DNA from: Cellulophaga sp. Hel_I_12
Lineage (GTDB): Bacteria > Bacteroidota > Bacteroidia > Flavobacteriales > Flavobacteriaceae
Direction: 5' to 3'
Length of the DNA stretch: 64,000 bases
NCBI RefSeq assembly: GCF_000799565.1
Contig: NZ_JUHB01000001.1
Location: 868,001-932,000, forward strand
In this document: positions 53,858 through 63,931 of the stretch, in pieces
How positions within the stretch are numbered: position 1 is the stretch's first letter
Layout: the number at the start of each line of letters is the position of its first letter
Notes under the pieces: model-generated
What the model was told of the DNA's origin: nothing
The model's input: only the letters and a program-made list of their open reading frames with translations
Databases searched by the model: none
Translations under genes and position numbers: made by a program

Positions 53858-54943
53858 TTGGAACCTTTTGTAGTATCTGCACGTAAATACAGACCTCAGA
53901 CATTTAAAGATGTTGTTGGGCAAGAAGCCATAACAAACACGCTATTAAATGCTATTGAGAACAATCATTTAGCGCAAGCTTTATTGTTTTGTGGTCCTAG
54001 GGGTGTTGGTAAAACCACCTGTGCACGAATATTAGCAAAAAAAATTAACGAGGACGGCAGCCATCAGCAAAAAGATGAAGATTTTGCTTTTAATATTTTT
54101 GAGCTAGATGCCGCTTCTAACAATTCTGTTGATGATATTCGAAACTTAACCGATCAAGTTAGGATTCCTCCTCAAGTAGGCAAATACAAGGTATATATTA
54201 TTGATGAGGTTCATATGCTATCTCAATCTGCTTTTAATGCCTTTTTAAAAACCCTAGAAGAGCCTCCTAAACACGCTATTTTTATTTTGGCGACTACAGA
54301 AAAGCACAAAATTATCCCTACTATTTTATCACGTTGTCAAATCTTTGATTTTAAACGTATTACCGTAAAAGATGCTGCTCAATATTTAAAATATATCGCG
54401 GACAACCAAGAAATTGAGGCCGATGATGATGCCTTACATATTATTGCTCAAAAAGCGGATGGAGCCATGCGCGATGCGCTTTCTATTTTTGACAGAGTTG
54501 TTAGTTTTTCAGGGAAAAAATTAACGCGAAAAGCAGTGACTGAAAATTTAAACGTATTAGATTATGACACGTATTTTTCAGCAACTGATTTTATTCTAGA
54601 ACACGACATTCCATCCTTGTTAGTTTTATTTAACGATGCACTTGCAAAAGGTTTTGACGGTCACCATTTTATTGCAGGATTAGCTGCTCATTTTAGAGAT
54701 TTAATGGTTTGTCAACATCCAACGACTATTGCCCTTTTAGAAGTTGGTGAAGAAGCTAAAAAGCAATACCTAGAACAATCAAAAAAGACTTCGAGTTCTT
54801 TTTTATTACAAGCTATAGACCTTGCCAATGACTGTGATATAAAATTTAAAACCAGTAAAAATCAGCGGCTTTTAGTTGAACTTACGCTCATGAAATTATC
54901 CTCTATCAATTTTGATGGAGAAAAAAAAAATCTGAATTCCTAA
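53858..54943 (+). CDS. dnaX: DNA polymerase III clamp-loader subunit, short (gamma-like) product
   Basis: The zero frame gives 361 residues. They contain the clamp-loader ATPase: VVGQEAITNTLL, Walker A GPRGVGKTT near residue 47, Walker B IIDEVHMLS near 116, ATTEKHKIIPTILSRC and the collar domain to about 355. The zinc-binding cysteines of the E. coli protein are absent, as is usual in this group. Translation starts at TTG, giving the family N-terminus MEPFVVSARKYRP; no in-frame ATG lies between it and an upstream stop. The frame ends just after an A10 tract. The product equals domains I-III, i.e. a gamma-like subunit. Confidence 0.92.
   Translation: MEPFVVSARKYRPQTFKDVVGQEAITNTLLNAIENNHLAQALLFCGPRGVGKTTCARILAKKINEDGSHQQKDEDFAFNIFELDAASNNSVDDIRNLTDQVRIPPQVGKYKVYIIDEVHMLSQSAFNAFLKTLEEPPKHAIFILATTEKHKIIPTILSRCQIFDFKRITVKDAAQYLKYIADNQEIEADDDALHIIAQKADGAMRDALSIFDRVVSFSGKKLTRKAVTENLNVLDYDTYFSATDFILEHDIPSLLVLFNDALAKGFDGHHFIAGLAAHFRDLMVCQHPTTIALLEVGEEAKKQYLEQSKKTSSSFLLQAIDLANDCDIKFKTSKNQRLLVELTLMKLSSINFDGEKKNLNS
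54921..54930 (+). other. A10 slippage tract in dnaX
   Basis: Ten adenines in the codon context GGA GAA AAA AAA AAT precede the zero-frame stop by ten bases. In the -1 frame no stop occurs for the next 768 bases. Runs of this kind cause transcriptional slippage in Thermus dnaX, and A-AAA-AAG causes ribosomal frameshifting in E. coli dnaX. A weak hairpin (GGTAT/ATACC) lies 17 bases downstream. Confidence 0.75.
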
Positions 54944-55698
54944 ATAAGGTATCGCATTATATCATACCGGCTGCGACTTTTAAAAATAGACTGGTATCAA
55001 AAAACAGTGCTTCTAATGCTGAACAAGTACTAAGCAGTAAAGAGCTCCCTAACCTAGTCGAAGAAAAATTAGATGCCATTTTATCTCCGGAAGTTAAGAC
55101 AGATCCTGACACAATAATTTCTACTACAGCAACAGCGCAAAAAATCATCCCTGTACTAAAAAACGACGCTGAAGTAACTGACCCCATAGCAAAGCCTGAA
55201 GACAAACCTTCTAAATTAAATATTAATAGCCCTCAAAATCGGGTCTCTGGGTTGTCCTTATCTAGTTTAAAGTTAAAAAAAGAGCATCAACTCAATAAAA
55301 AAGAAGCTATTGTTGATGAAAGTAAACTACCAAGATCAAAATTTGCAGAAGAGGATATGCAAAAACATTGGGCCGATTTTGTAAAAATAATTGATGCTGA
55401 TGGTAGAAAAATATTGGCGTCAAACTTAAACACCGATATTCCAAAATTAAGAGATCAAACTACTATTTGGATAGAACTGCCGAATAGTACCATGAAGAAA
55501 GAAATTGAACGAGAACAGTTCGATTTAATGGAATATTTAAGAGCAAAATTAGACAATCACTTTATAAAAATAAAAATTACAGTAAACGAAACTACCGCTA
55601 AAAAGTTCGCTTTTACCCCCGAAGAAAAATATGAAAAGCTTAGAGAAAAAAATCCTGCTTTAGATATTTTGAGACGAGAGTTTGATTTAGATCTTTAA
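54922..55698 (+). CDS. dnaX: DnaX tau-specific C-terminal part in the -1 frame
   Basis: Reading on in the -1 frame gives KKKSEFLNKV, then HYIIPAATF, a long charged Pro/Ser-poor linker and the usual flavobacterial DnaX end, FTPEEKYEKLREKNP to REFDLDL. The frame has no stop until the end. Joined to the zero-frame part this makes a 613-residue tau, the expected length. The C-terminal part of tau binds the polymerase alpha subunit and DnaB helicase. If the shift does not occur in vivo, the cell would lack tau, so either slippage or a sequencing error in the A run is likely. Confidence 0.82.
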   Translation, partial: KKKSEFLNKVSHYIIPAATFKNRLVSKNSASNAEQVLSSKELPNLVEEKLDAILSPEVKTDPDTIISTTATAQKIIPVLKNDAEVTDPIAKPEDKPSKLNINSPQNRVSGLSLSSLKLKKEHQLNKKEAIVDESKLPRSKFAEEDMQKHWADFVKIIDADGRKILASNLNTDIPKLRDQTTIWIELPNSTMKKEIEREQFDLMEYLRAKLDNHFIKIKITVNETTAKKFAFTPEEKYEKLREKNPALDILRREFDLDL

Positions 55699-55753
55699 TT
55701 TAATTGAAAATTATACGTTGAAAATGGAAAACGGTCAAGGCTAATCAGAGAAG

Positions 55754-55791
55754 TTCAATCCCTATTTCAAGTATTTCGTACTTTTAATTTC
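55754..55791. repeat. Intergenic repeat, copy 2
   Basis: TTCAATCCCTATTT, AAG and CGTACTTTT match the copy after the LURP-one gene. Here AAGTA and TACTT flank TTTCG and can form a small hairpin. Confidence 0.5.
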
Positions 55792-55869
55792 GAATTTTTT
55801 AATCCTTTATGATTTATTGAACTTGCGCTTGAACTTTATATTTAATACTTATTACTTAATACTTTAAAA

Positions 55870-56451
55870 ATGTTAGGCTTAAAATTACCAACAGACCCAA
55901 GATGGGTAAATATTGTAGAAAAAAATATTGATGAAATACTAATTGACCATGCCTATTGTGAGCAAAAAGCAGCTTCCACAGCTGTTTCTTTAATTGTTTC
56001 TTTTCCTGAATATACTGATTTGGTGCAAGAAATGATAGCACTAGTTCGTGAAGAAATGGGTCATTTTAAAATGGTTCATGACCGCATTCTTGACCGTGGA
56101 CAAGTCTTGGGCAGAGACCGCAAAGATTTGTATGTTATTGAGTTATTAAAATTCTTTCCAAAAGGAGGAAGTAGAACTACACAGCTGGTTCATCGGCTTT
56201 TATACGCAGCCCTCATTGAGGCTAGAAGCTGTGAACGCTTTAGGCTACTTTCGGAAGAATTACAAGATAAAGAACTAGCCGAATTTTACCATAAATTAAT
56301 GATTAGCGAAGCTGGCCACTACACTATGTTTTTGAAATTTGCCAGACAATATGGTGATCGCCAAGAAGTAGATCAAAAATGGAATGACTTACTGCAATAC
56401 GAAGCTACGATCATGAAAAATTTAGGTACAACAGGAAGTATTCATGGATAA
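55870..56451 (+). CDS. miaE: tRNA-(ms2io6A)-hydroxylase
   Basis: The 193-residue protein has the ferritin-like diiron fold. Ligand motifs are HAYCEQKAA (about residue 28), REEMGHFKM (about 60), EARSCERFR (about 118) and SEAGHYTMF (about 147). MiaE hydroxylates the isopentenyl group of ms2i6A37 in tRNA. It is close to dnaX on the same strand, with a 171-base gap carrying a repeat, and convergent with ppx. The length agrees with bacterial MiaE. Confidence 0.93.
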   Translation: MLGLKLPTDPRWVNIVEKNIDEILIDHAYCEQKAASTAVSLIVSFPEYTDLVQEMIALVREEMGHFKMVHDRILDRGQVLGRDRKDLYVIELLKFFPKGGSRTTQLVHRLLYAALIEARSCERFRLLSEELQDKELAEFYHKLMISEAGHYTMFLKFARQYGDRQEVDQKWNDLLQYEATIMKNLGTTGSIHG

Positions 56452-56457
56452 ATAGTT

Positions 56458-57345
56458 TTATTTGCCGGCATAATACAAGGTTTTAATAATCCCATCTGAT
56501 AGTCCAATTTTTGGTACGTGAATTATTTTTGAACCACTCCATTTTGCTGCTTGTAAAAATATCTTTGTCGCTGGAATGATAACGTCTGCGCGATCAGGAT
56601 TTAAACCTAACTCTGAAATTCGCTCCTCATAGGTTAAGCTTTCTAAAAAAGCGTATTGCGCTTTTAACCATAAATAAGAAAGTGACTCGCCTTCTTTACG
56701 GCCTGAAATTTTATGCAATTTATTGATATTACCCCCTGAGCCTATGATAGCAATATTGGGGACGTTTTTGACGTGTTCCTTAATCCAATCTTCTAATTTT
56801 TGCCAAGTACCCTCGCCGACCATGTTATTTAGCAAACGAACAGTTCCCAGTTTAAAGGATTTTGATATTTTAATTTTTCCTTCCGTAAAAAGTGTAAATT
56901 CTGTGCTACCTCCTCCTACATCAATATATAAGTACGATTTGTCTTTTTGCATCAGTTGCTTTAAATCGGTTGACGCAATGATAGCAGCCTCTTTTTTACC
57001 ATCAATTAAATCTATTTGGATGCCGGCTTCATCTTGAACTCGTTGAATAATTTCTAGTCCGTTATTCGCCTCACGCATAGCTGATGTGGCACAGGCCATA
57101 TAATTTTCAACACCTGCAACATCCATTAAAAGTTTAAAGGCTTTCATGGTGTCCACAATTCTATTCGCGTTTCTTTCGGATATTTCACCAACCGTAAAAG
57201 AATCTTCTCCTAAACGAACGGGCACCCTTACCAAAGCACTTTTTCTAAATTGCGTTACTTTGTTTTTTTCTTCAATAATATTATGGGTCAGTAATCGAAT
57301 GGCATTAGAACCAATATCAATAGCCGCAAATTTTCTTACTTTCAA
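56458..57345 (-). CDS. ppx: Ppx/GppA-family exopolyphosphatase
   Basis: The 295-residue protein has the ASKHA phosphatase motifs AAIDIGSNAIRLL at the start, ATSAMREA near residue 86, DVGGGSTEF near 143 and GSGGNINKL near 202. It cleaves phosphate from polyphosphate or acts on pppGpp. It lacks the C-terminal HD domain, as do the short Bacteroidota forms. The start is TTG: a stop lies two codons upstream and no ATG is near. It is ten bases after ppk1 and surely belongs to the same operon. Confidence 0.93.
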   Translation of the reverse strand: MKVRKFAAIDIGSNAIRLLTHNIIEEKNKVTQFRKSALVRVPVRLGEDSFTVGEISERNANRIVDTMKAFKLLMDVAGVENYMACATSAMREANNGLEIIQRVQDEAGIQIDLIDGKKEAAIIASTDLKQLMQKDKSYLYIDVGGGSTEFTLFTEGKIKISKSFKLGTVRLLNNMVGEGTWQKLEDWIKEHVKNVPNIAIIGSGGNINKLHKISGRKEGESLSYLWLKAQYAFLESLTYEERISELGLNPDRADVIIPATKIFLQAAKWSGSKIIHVPKIGLSDGIIKTLYYAGK

Positions 57346-57355
57346 ATTCTAAAAT

Positions 57356-59428
57356 TTAAGATTCTAATTTAGCTTTGTAATATTCGTATAATGCAAATTG
57401 TGACCTTACTTCTGGCCCTTTGATTTTACGGTAGGCATTATCTTGATTTTCACAAAAAAGTCTAGCTTTTAAATTATCACTCCATGAAATCTCAAAAGTA
57501 TCTATCAATTCTTGCTTTATATCTTCATCGTAAATAGGACAACCTACTTCTACGCGATAGTCGATGTTCCGCGTCATCCAATCGGCAGAAGAAATATAAA
57601 TCTTTGGCTTTCCATTGTTAGCGAAAATAAATTGACGTGGATGTTCTAAAAATTTATCTACAACACTAATCGCTTCAATATTTTCACTCATTCCTTTCAC
57701 GCCTGGAATTAAACAACAGATACCTCTAATGATCAATTGTATTTTTACTCCAGCCCTACTTGCAGCATATAGCTTATCTACCATTTTATAAGAAGTAAAG
57801 CTATTCATCTTAATTTTTATATAAGCTTCCTTACCTGCTTTTGCATTCGCTATTTCTGTGTCGATCAATTTTTTAAATACATTTTTTGTATAATGCGGTG
57901 ATACAATTAAATGTTTGTATTTGTTGATTTTATAAGTTGTTTCAAAAAAGTCGAATACCTTATTTAACTCCTTTAAAATATTTTCATTTGCCGTAAACAG
58001 GGTAAAATCGGTATAGATTCGTGCCGTAGACTCGTTAAAGTTTCCAGTACTAATAAAACCGTATCGCTTAATATCCGCTCCCTCTTCACGCTCAATTAAA
58101 CAAATTTTACTATGTACTTTTAAGCCTGGTACTCCAAATTTAAGTTTAACTCCCTCGGCTTGTAATTGTTCGGCATACTCAATATTCGCTTGTTCGTCAA
58201 AACGCGCTTGAAGTTCTATCTGAACCGTTACCTGCTTCCCATTTTTTACAGCATTAATTAAGGAAGCTGCAACCTGAGAGTTATTTGCCAAACGGTATAC
58301 GGTAATTTTTATAGCACGTACTTTAGGATCTAATGCAGCTTCTCTTAGAAATTTAATGATATACGAAAATGTATGATAGGGTGTATATTGTAAGTAATCT
58401 TTCTTGGTGATACTTTCAAAAATACTACTCTCTAAACTCAAGCCTTTAACAGGTAAGGGTTTAATTTTGTCGTACAATAAATCTTGTCGGCCTAAGCTAG
58501 GAAAATTCATGTAATCACGCCTATTATGATACCTACCTCCAGGAATAACACTATCCGTATCTTCGATTAGCATTTTTTCTTTCAGAAAATTAAGCGTGTC
58601 TTTAGAGATACTTTTATCATACACAAAACGAACGGGATCACTTATTTTTCGATGTTCTACACTAGAAGATAACTTTTCGATAAAACTTTTACTTAAATCG
58701 TTGTCCATATCAAGCTCTGCATCACGCGTAATTTTAATCATGTGAGCCGAAATAGACGTGTACTCAAACATATTAAATATGTTTGCAAGGCAATAACGAA
58801 TTAAGTCATCTAAAAGAATAATGTAGCTATTTTCTCCTTCTTTTGGCAATTCTACAAAACGATCAATTCCCTTTGGAATTTCAATTAAGGCATATTTGTT
58901 CTCTCCCCTAGTTTGATTATTTTCACCTTTTAAAACCATTTTTATAGCTAAATAAGCCGCAGTGTCCTTTAAATTGGGAAACTCTCTCAAATCGTTTAAA
59001 ATAATCGTCATTAAAACAGGACTCACTTGATTAATGAAGTAATTCTTTACAAATTGCGCTTGAGACGTATTTAGTTCATCTTCCTTAATGATATGAATAT
59101 TTTTAGTTTCAAGTTCGTTTTCAATTTCTTTCAAAATCTTTAAACTTTCCGTTTGTTGTTTTATTACGGTGTTGGTTATTTCTTCCAATAGATCTTTAGC
59201 AATCTCACCGCCTAAAACACTTTTACCCGTTTTACCAGCATCCACAATTCGCTTTACAGTAGCGTAACGTACTTTGAAAAATTCATCTAAATTGTTAGAA
59301 AAAATACCTAAAAAACGAAGTCTCTCAATTAATGGAACCTTTTTATCCGCACTTTCTTGAAGCACTCTCTTATTAAACTGTAACCAGCTAATTTCTCTAT
59401 TTATGTATTTATTTTTAGTATTAATCAT
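57356..59428 (-). CDS. ppk1: Polyphosphate kinase 1
   Basis: The 690-residue kinase has the four PPK1 domains. The N-terminal domain starts YINREISWLQFNKRVLQE. The first catalytic domain has TVYRLANNSQVAASLINA and, near its end, the autophosphorylated histidine in LKVHSKICLIER. The second has RGICCLIPGV and the DWMTRNIDYRVEV segment. It makes polyphosphate from ATP. Its ATG overlaps the last base of the sixA stop, and ppx follows. Kinase and phosphatase in one operon set the polyphosphate level. Confidence 0.97.
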   Translation of the reverse strand: MINTKNKYINREISWLQFNKRVLQESADKKVPLIERLRFLGIFSNNLDEFFKVRYATVKRIVDAGKTGKSVLGGEIAKDLLEEITNTVIKQQTESLKILKEIENELETKNIHIIKEDELNTSQAQFVKNYFINQVSPVLMTIILNDLREFPNLKDTAAYLAIKMVLKGENNQTRGENKYALIEIPKGIDRFVELPKEGENSYIILLDDLIRYCLANIFNMFEYTSISAHMIKITRDAELDMDNDLSKSFIEKLSSSVEHRKISDPVRFVYDKSISKDTLNFLKEKMLIEDTDSVIPGGRYHNRRDYMNFPSLGRQDLLYDKIKPLPVKGLSLESSIFESITKKDYLQYTPYHTFSYIIKFLREAALDPKVRAIKITVYRLANNSQVAASLINAVKNGKQVTVQIELQARFDEQANIEYAEQLQAEGVKLKFGVPGLKVHSKICLIEREEGADIKRYGFISTGNFNESTARIYTDFTLFTANENILKELNKVFDFFETTYKINKYKHLIVSPHYTKNVFKKLIDTEIANAKAGKEAYIKIKMNSFTSYKMVDKLYAASRAGVKIQLIIRGICCLIPGVKGMSENIEAISVVDKFLEHPRQFIFANNGKPKIYISSADWMTRNIDYRVEVGCPIYDEDIKQELIDTFEISWSDNLKARLFCENQDNAYRKIKGPEVRSQFALYEYYKAKLES

Positions 59429-59913
59429 TATCTAAGTTGTTTTGGAACTATCACTGTTTTGGTTTTCCCGTTAGCAATTGTCCCCCAATTATCATGTTCA
59501 AAATTTAATACCACTAAACCTGCTGTAGGCAGATTATCGATGGTTTTATGACCCCATTTATTCACAATTTCAGTAAAAGCGTGATTGTGACCAAATATAA
59601 GCACGGTATTTAATTTATCATCTAATTTTTTTACAAATTCCACCACTGAATTTCCTGAAAAATCGTAGAGCTCCTTTGTAACATAAAATTTATGAAGTGG
59701 CAAGTTTAATACTTTGCTAGTAATCATTGCAGTATGTAATGCGCGATTTGCAGGGCTAGAATAACAGGCATCAATAGGCAGTTGAAGTTGATTAAACTTA
59801 TGTGCCACTAAATAGGCGTCGGTAATTCCCCTTTCTTGCAAGGGTCTGTCGGCGTCATCCACAGCATAATCCCAAGAAGATTTTCCATGTCGCATTAAAA
59901 TTAGTGTTTTCAT
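59428..59913 (-). CDS. sixA: SixA-type phosphohistidine phosphatase
   Basis: The 161-residue histidine phosphatase has the catalytic LMRHGKSSWD at residues 6-15 and the FGHNHAF second histidine near residue 110. SixA enzymes dephosphorylate phosphohistidine in signalling proteins. It is the first gene of the sixA-ppk1-ppx operon and shares a base with ppk1. Because PPK1 itself carries a phosphohistidine intermediate, a link is possible but unproved. Confidence 0.88.
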   Translation of the reverse strand: MKTLILMRHGKSSWDYAVDDADRPLQERGITDAYLVAHKFNQLQLPIDACYSSPANRALHTAMITSKVLNLPLHKFYVTKELYDFSGNSVVEFVKKLDDKLNTVLIFGHNHAFTEIVNKWGHKTIDNLPTAGLVVLNFEHDNWGTIANGKTKTVIVPKQLR

Positions 59914-60448
59914 TTCTTTTGTTTTTATACCTTATGAATTAATTCGCTATACGCTATAGTATTACCAAGCCAAACGATTTCAATATCACAACTACTTATT
60001 TTAATCTAAAATTCGCCAAGTTTAGTGTTGCCCTCATTTCAAAATCAAGATGAATAATCCGTTTGGAGCTCTTGTGATGCTCAATCATTAAGGGGTACAT
60101 CCTATTCTTTTGAATAGCGTAGAAAACCATAATGATGAAGGTCATTTCTTAGGATAAACCTTTTAGCAAATTTAAACCGAATACTGGGCATAGCCATATA
60201 ATATACGTACTTTTTAAGTAAATTTCATCATAAAAAGCACACAACGAGTACTTGAAATTATTTTTGACGCTAGCCTAAGAATCATTTGAACTCCTTTATA
60301 AAAAATAGACTATTCAGCACAAGAAACCAGGTGAAAATAATGAGCGTGGTATTTTTCAAAATAGAGTTTCACTAATAAATTTTATAATTGTGAAATTAGT
60401 AAGTACTTTTAGTCCGTAAAGTTGCATTTTTAACATTATACCTTTTTT
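59914..60448. other. Intergenic region between sixA and sdaA
   Basis: I see no gene, RNA or clear -7 box in these 535 bases. A small palindrome, TACTTTTTAAGTA, lies in the middle and shares the word CGTACTTTTTAA with intergenic repeat copy 1. Both divergent promoters must lie here. Confidence 0.6.
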
Positions 60449-61873
60449 ATGGAGTCGATAAGTACTTTTGATATGCTTAAAATTGGTGTGGGACCTTCGA
60501 GTTCGCACACCTTAGGACCATGGCGAGCAGCAGAAAAATGGATCAAGGAACTGGAAGCAGCACAATTATTTGATGATGTTACACGTATAAAAATTTATAT
60601 TTATGGCTCCTTGTCGTTAACAGGAAAAGGTCACGCAACAGATTATGCCATCATGTTAGGTTTGTCTGGTCAAGATCCTGAATACATCCCTATTGAAAAT
60701 ATTGGTCTCATAGTTTCGAGAATAAAGGAGGAAAAACAACTTGAGTTTAATGGTAAAAAAACCATTCCCTTTAATCCAGAAGAAGACATTGTTTTTAAAA
60801 GAGAATTTTTGCCCTTTCATGCGAACGGAATGATGTTTGAAGCGACCTTAAATTCTGGGAAAAAGAAGAAAGCGACCTTTTACTCAATCGGTGGTGGTTT
60901 TGTGGTCAAAGAGGAACGAAAAAGAGCTAAGAAAAATATTGAATTGTTTAAAACATTTCCGTATCCGGCAACTTCAGGGCTAGAATTACTAGCCCTGTGT
61001 GAACTTGAAAACAAGTCTATCGCTGACATTGTCCTTGAAAATGAACGTTCCTTGAGAACAGACCAAGAAATAGATCGCGAATTACATCGCATATGGGATA
61101 CTATGTTAGAGTGTATGTACACAGGTTGCCATACGGAGGGAACTTTGCCCGGTGGACTTCATGTACGCAGGCGCGCTTTTGATATGCATCAAAAATTAAA
61201 AGAAAATAATCCGTATGAAAACCCAGAACAATGGTTAGCTTCCATACGAAAAACAGAAGTTAAATTTAGGCAAATTTTACAATGGGTAAGTTGTTTTGCA
61301 TTAGCTGTTAATGAAGTTAATGCTTCTTTGGGGCGTGTGGTTACGGCACCTACGAATGGTAGTGCTGGTGTTATCCCCGCGGTATTAATGTATTATTTGG
61401 TTATTGAAAACCATGATGCAAATTTTGAGCACATTAAAAAATTCTTGTTGACGTCTGGAGAAATTGGCAGTCTCTTCAAAAAGGGAGCTACCATTTCCGC
61501 AGCGATGGGTGGTTGCCAAGCAGAGATCGGTGTTTCTTCCGCTATGGCAGCGGGTGCACTTACAGAATTATTAGGCGGCTCTCCTGAACAAGTGCTTATG
61601 GCGGCTGAAATTGCCATGGAACACCACCTAGGTTTAACCTGTGATCCTATTGGCGGACTCGTTCAAATTCCTTGTATTGAACGCAATTCTATGGGTGCCA
61701 TAAAGGCCATTAATGCGGCAGAACTAGCTTTAGGCTCTGACCCGAAAGATGCTAAAGTACCTTTTGATAAGGTGGTAAAAACCATGTGGGAAACCGCAAA
61801 AGATATGAGCTCCAAATACAAAGAAACATCAGAAGGCGGGTTGGCTGTAGGGGTGTTTTTAAGTGACTGCTAA
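60449..61873 (+). CDS. sdaA: L-serine ammonia-lyase (iron-sulfur type)
   Basis: The 474-residue enzyme has the N-terminal beta domain with [19 protein letters not shown] and the C-terminal alpha domain with [14 protein letters not shown]. Likely cluster ligands are the cysteines of MGGCQAEIG and VQIPCIERN, with another in the late LSDC. It deaminates serine to pyruvate with a [4Fe-4S] cluster. Domains are fused in the usual single-chain order. It is monocistronic or a first gene. Confidence 0.96.
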   Translation: MESISTFDMLKIGVGPSSSHTLGPWRAAEKWIKELEAAQLFDDVTRIKIYIYGSLSLTGKGHATDYAIMLGLSGQDPEYIPIENIGLIVSRIKEEKQLEFNGKKTIPFNPEEDIVFKREFLPFHANGMMFEATLNSGKKKKATFYSIGGGFVVKEERKRAKKNIELFKTFPYPATSGLELLALCELENKSIADIVLENERSLRTDQEIDRELHRIWDTMLECMYTGCHTEGTLPGGLHVRRRAFDMHQKLKENNPYENPEQWLASIRKTEVKFRQILQWVSCFALAVNEVNASLGRVVTAPTNGSAGVIPAVLMYYLVIENHDANFEHIKKFLLTSGEIGSLFKKGATISAAMGGCQAEIGVSSAMAAGALTELLGGSPEQVLMAAEIAMEHHLGLTCDPIGGLVQIPCIERNSMGAIKAINAAELALGSDPKDAKVPFDKVVKTMWETAKDMSSKYKETSEGGLAVGVFLSDC

Positions 61874-62013
61874 TTAATTTAATATAAATTAAGGTCCTTG
61901 GCATCGAATTAACTGAACAAAAATGATAGGATCTTAAATTAGTTCATGGACAGGTTTAAAAAATTAACTATCTTGTTTCCTACTTATAAAAAGTATAAAA
62001 GTAAAAACTAAAT

Positions 62014-63867
62014 ATGCGTATAAAAAAGAGTCTTTCCATACCATTTAAAATTATCAGTACAAGCTTTATAGCCTTACTATCCATTGCTGGTGTAGCGCAA
62101 TCCGATAAAATTCAACCTATTTTTGAAAACGGCGAAGCACAAGTTGTTGCGGCTTTCGATACGCCCGACACTTGGGTGCGTCATGACCTTTGGGTGGAAA
62201 CAAGTTTTGATACCGACGGCGATGGCAAACTAGATCGAATGCACGTAGATGTTACACGTCCTGTACAAACAGATTCTGAAGGTTTAAAACTCCCTGTAAT
62301 TTATGCTACTAGCCCTTATTATGCCGGTACAGCAGGAAATGTAGAGGGCCTTTTTTGGAACGTAAAGCATGAGCTAGGAGAGAAAGCCGAGCCACGTACC
62401 CAAGTTGAAGTAGTTCGCAGAGGAGAACGCCCAATTATTTCGAACTCTGAAGTCAAAAATTGGGTGCCTAGAGGCTATATTGTAGTACATTCGTCTTCTC
62501 CCGGAACGGGACTTTCACAAGGTGCACCAACCGTTGGTGGCGAAAATGAATCTCTTGCACCTAAAGCCGTAATTGATTGGCTTTGTGGTCGCGGTAAAGG
62601 CTATACCACTCCAGACGGTGATGAAGAAGTGACTGCGTATTGGTCTACAGGAAAAGTGGGCATGACAGGAACATCTTATAACGGTACGCTTCCCTTGGCT
62701 GCTGCTACTACCGGAGTTGAAGGTTTAGAAGCTATTATCCCAATTGCACCGAATACCTCCTATTACCATTATTATCGTTCCAACGGATTGGTGCGTAGTC
62801 CTGGTGGCTATTTAGGTGAAGATATCGATGTATTATATGATTTTATTCACAGTGGAGACGAAAGTAAACGCGCTTACAATAATAAAACCGTTCGGGATAC
62901 CGAAATGGCTAATGGCATGGACCGAGAGTCCGGTGATTATAATGAATTTTGGGCCGGCCGTGATTATTTGAATCAAATGGGGCCCATGAAAGCAGCCCTC
63001 TTAATGTCGCACGGGTTCAACGATTGGAATGTGATGCCAGAGCATAGCTATAGCATTTATAAAGCTGCTAAAGAACAAAAAATTCCGTCACAAATCTATT
63101 ACCACCAAAATGGTCATGGAGGACCGCCACCAATGAGCATGATGAATCGTTGGTTTACCCGCTATTTACATGGGGTAGATAATGGCGTAGAAAATGATAA
63201 AAGAGCTTGGATCGTACGTGAAAATGACGAACAAAGCAACCCAACGGCCTACGATGAATATCCGAACCCAGACGCTGCCCCTGTTACTTTATATGTAAAA
63301 AATGGAGCTCCAAATTTTGGAAAACTGACGACCACTGTCAATAAAAATAATAATCCAGAAACTATTTTTGACGATTATACTGTTCCTGCAAACACCATGG
63401 CCCAAACAGGAAGTTCAAAAAACAGACTTTTGTTTTTAACGCCAATACTCAAAAATTCTTTGCATATTTCTGGTGTTGCTCAACTAAGTGTAAAGTTGGC
63501 GCTTAGCAAGCCCGCTGCTAACTTTTCTGTGTATCTCGTTTCATTGCCCTGGAATACTGATAAGGATGCTAAAATAACTGATAATATCATCACACGTGGT
63601 TGGGCGGATCCTCAAAATTACACCTCTATTTCCGAAAGTGAACCTTTAGAACCTGGTAATTTTTATGATCTTTCTTTTGAATTACAACCTGATGATCAGA
63701 TTATTGCACCGGGTCAACAGATTGGGCTCTTAATTTTTTCTAGCGATAGTGAGTTTACGCTATTACCAGAACCAGGTACAGCACTGACCATCGATACCAA
63801 CAATACGCAATTAACGCTTCCTATTGTAGGAGGTTTAAAAGCTTTTGAAAACGCTACGAAAGATTAA
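62014..63867 (+). CDS. Secreted S15/CocE-type Xaa-Pro dipeptidyl-peptidase
   Basis: The 617-residue protein has a signal peptide (about 1-29, SIAGVAQ), an alpha/beta hydrolase domain with the nucleophile Ser221 in GTSYNG, the aspartate in HGFNDWNV and the histidine in NGHGGPPP, and a C-terminal jelly-roll domain starting near residue 455. This layout fits X-Pro dipeptidyl peptidases and cocaine-esterase-like hydrolases. The substrate cannot be told apart between peptides and esters by sequence. It is followed by a small lysine-rich protein gene. Confidence 0.88.
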   Translation: MRIKKSLSIPFKIISTSFIALLSIAGVAQSDKIQPIFENGEAQVVAAFDTPDTWVRHDLWVETSFDTDGDGKLDRMHVDVTRPVQTDSEGLKLPVIYATSPYYAGTAGNVEGLFWNVKHELGEKAEPRTQVEVVRRGERPIISNSEVKNWVPRGYIVVHSSSPGTGLSQGAPTVGGENESLAPKAVIDWLCGRGKGYTTPDGDEEVTAYWSTGKVGMTGTSYNGTLPLAAATTGVEGLEAIIPIAPNTSYYHYYRSNGLVRSPGGYLGEDIDVLYDFIHSGDESKRAYNNKTVRDTEMANGMDRESGDYNEFWAGRDYLNQMGPMKAALLMSHGFNDWNVMPEHSYSIYKAAKEQKIPSQIYYHQNGHGGPPPMSMMNRWFTRYLHGVDNGVENDKRAWIVRENDEQSNPTAYDEYPNPDAAPVTLYVKNGAPNFGKLTTTVNKNNNPETIFDDYTVPANTMAQTGSSKNRLLFLTPILKNSLHISGVAQLSVKLALSKPAANFSVYLVSLPWNTDKDAKITDNIITRGWADPQNYTSISESEPLEPGNFYDLSFELQPDDQIIAPGQQIGLLIFSSDSEFTLLPEPGTALTIDTNNTQLTLPIVGGLKAFENATKD

Positions 63868-63931
63868 ATTATAATTTTCATATGTATATTTACTTTAAAA
63901 AAACAACATACTAATTCTAAACATAACAAAA

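Noticed and set aside
54943..55252. dnaX as a decayed pseudogene
   Set aside because: Both parts are well preserved, the -1 frame has no stop for over 750 bases, and the break is exactly at a slippery A10 tract. Decay would not keep the frame open.
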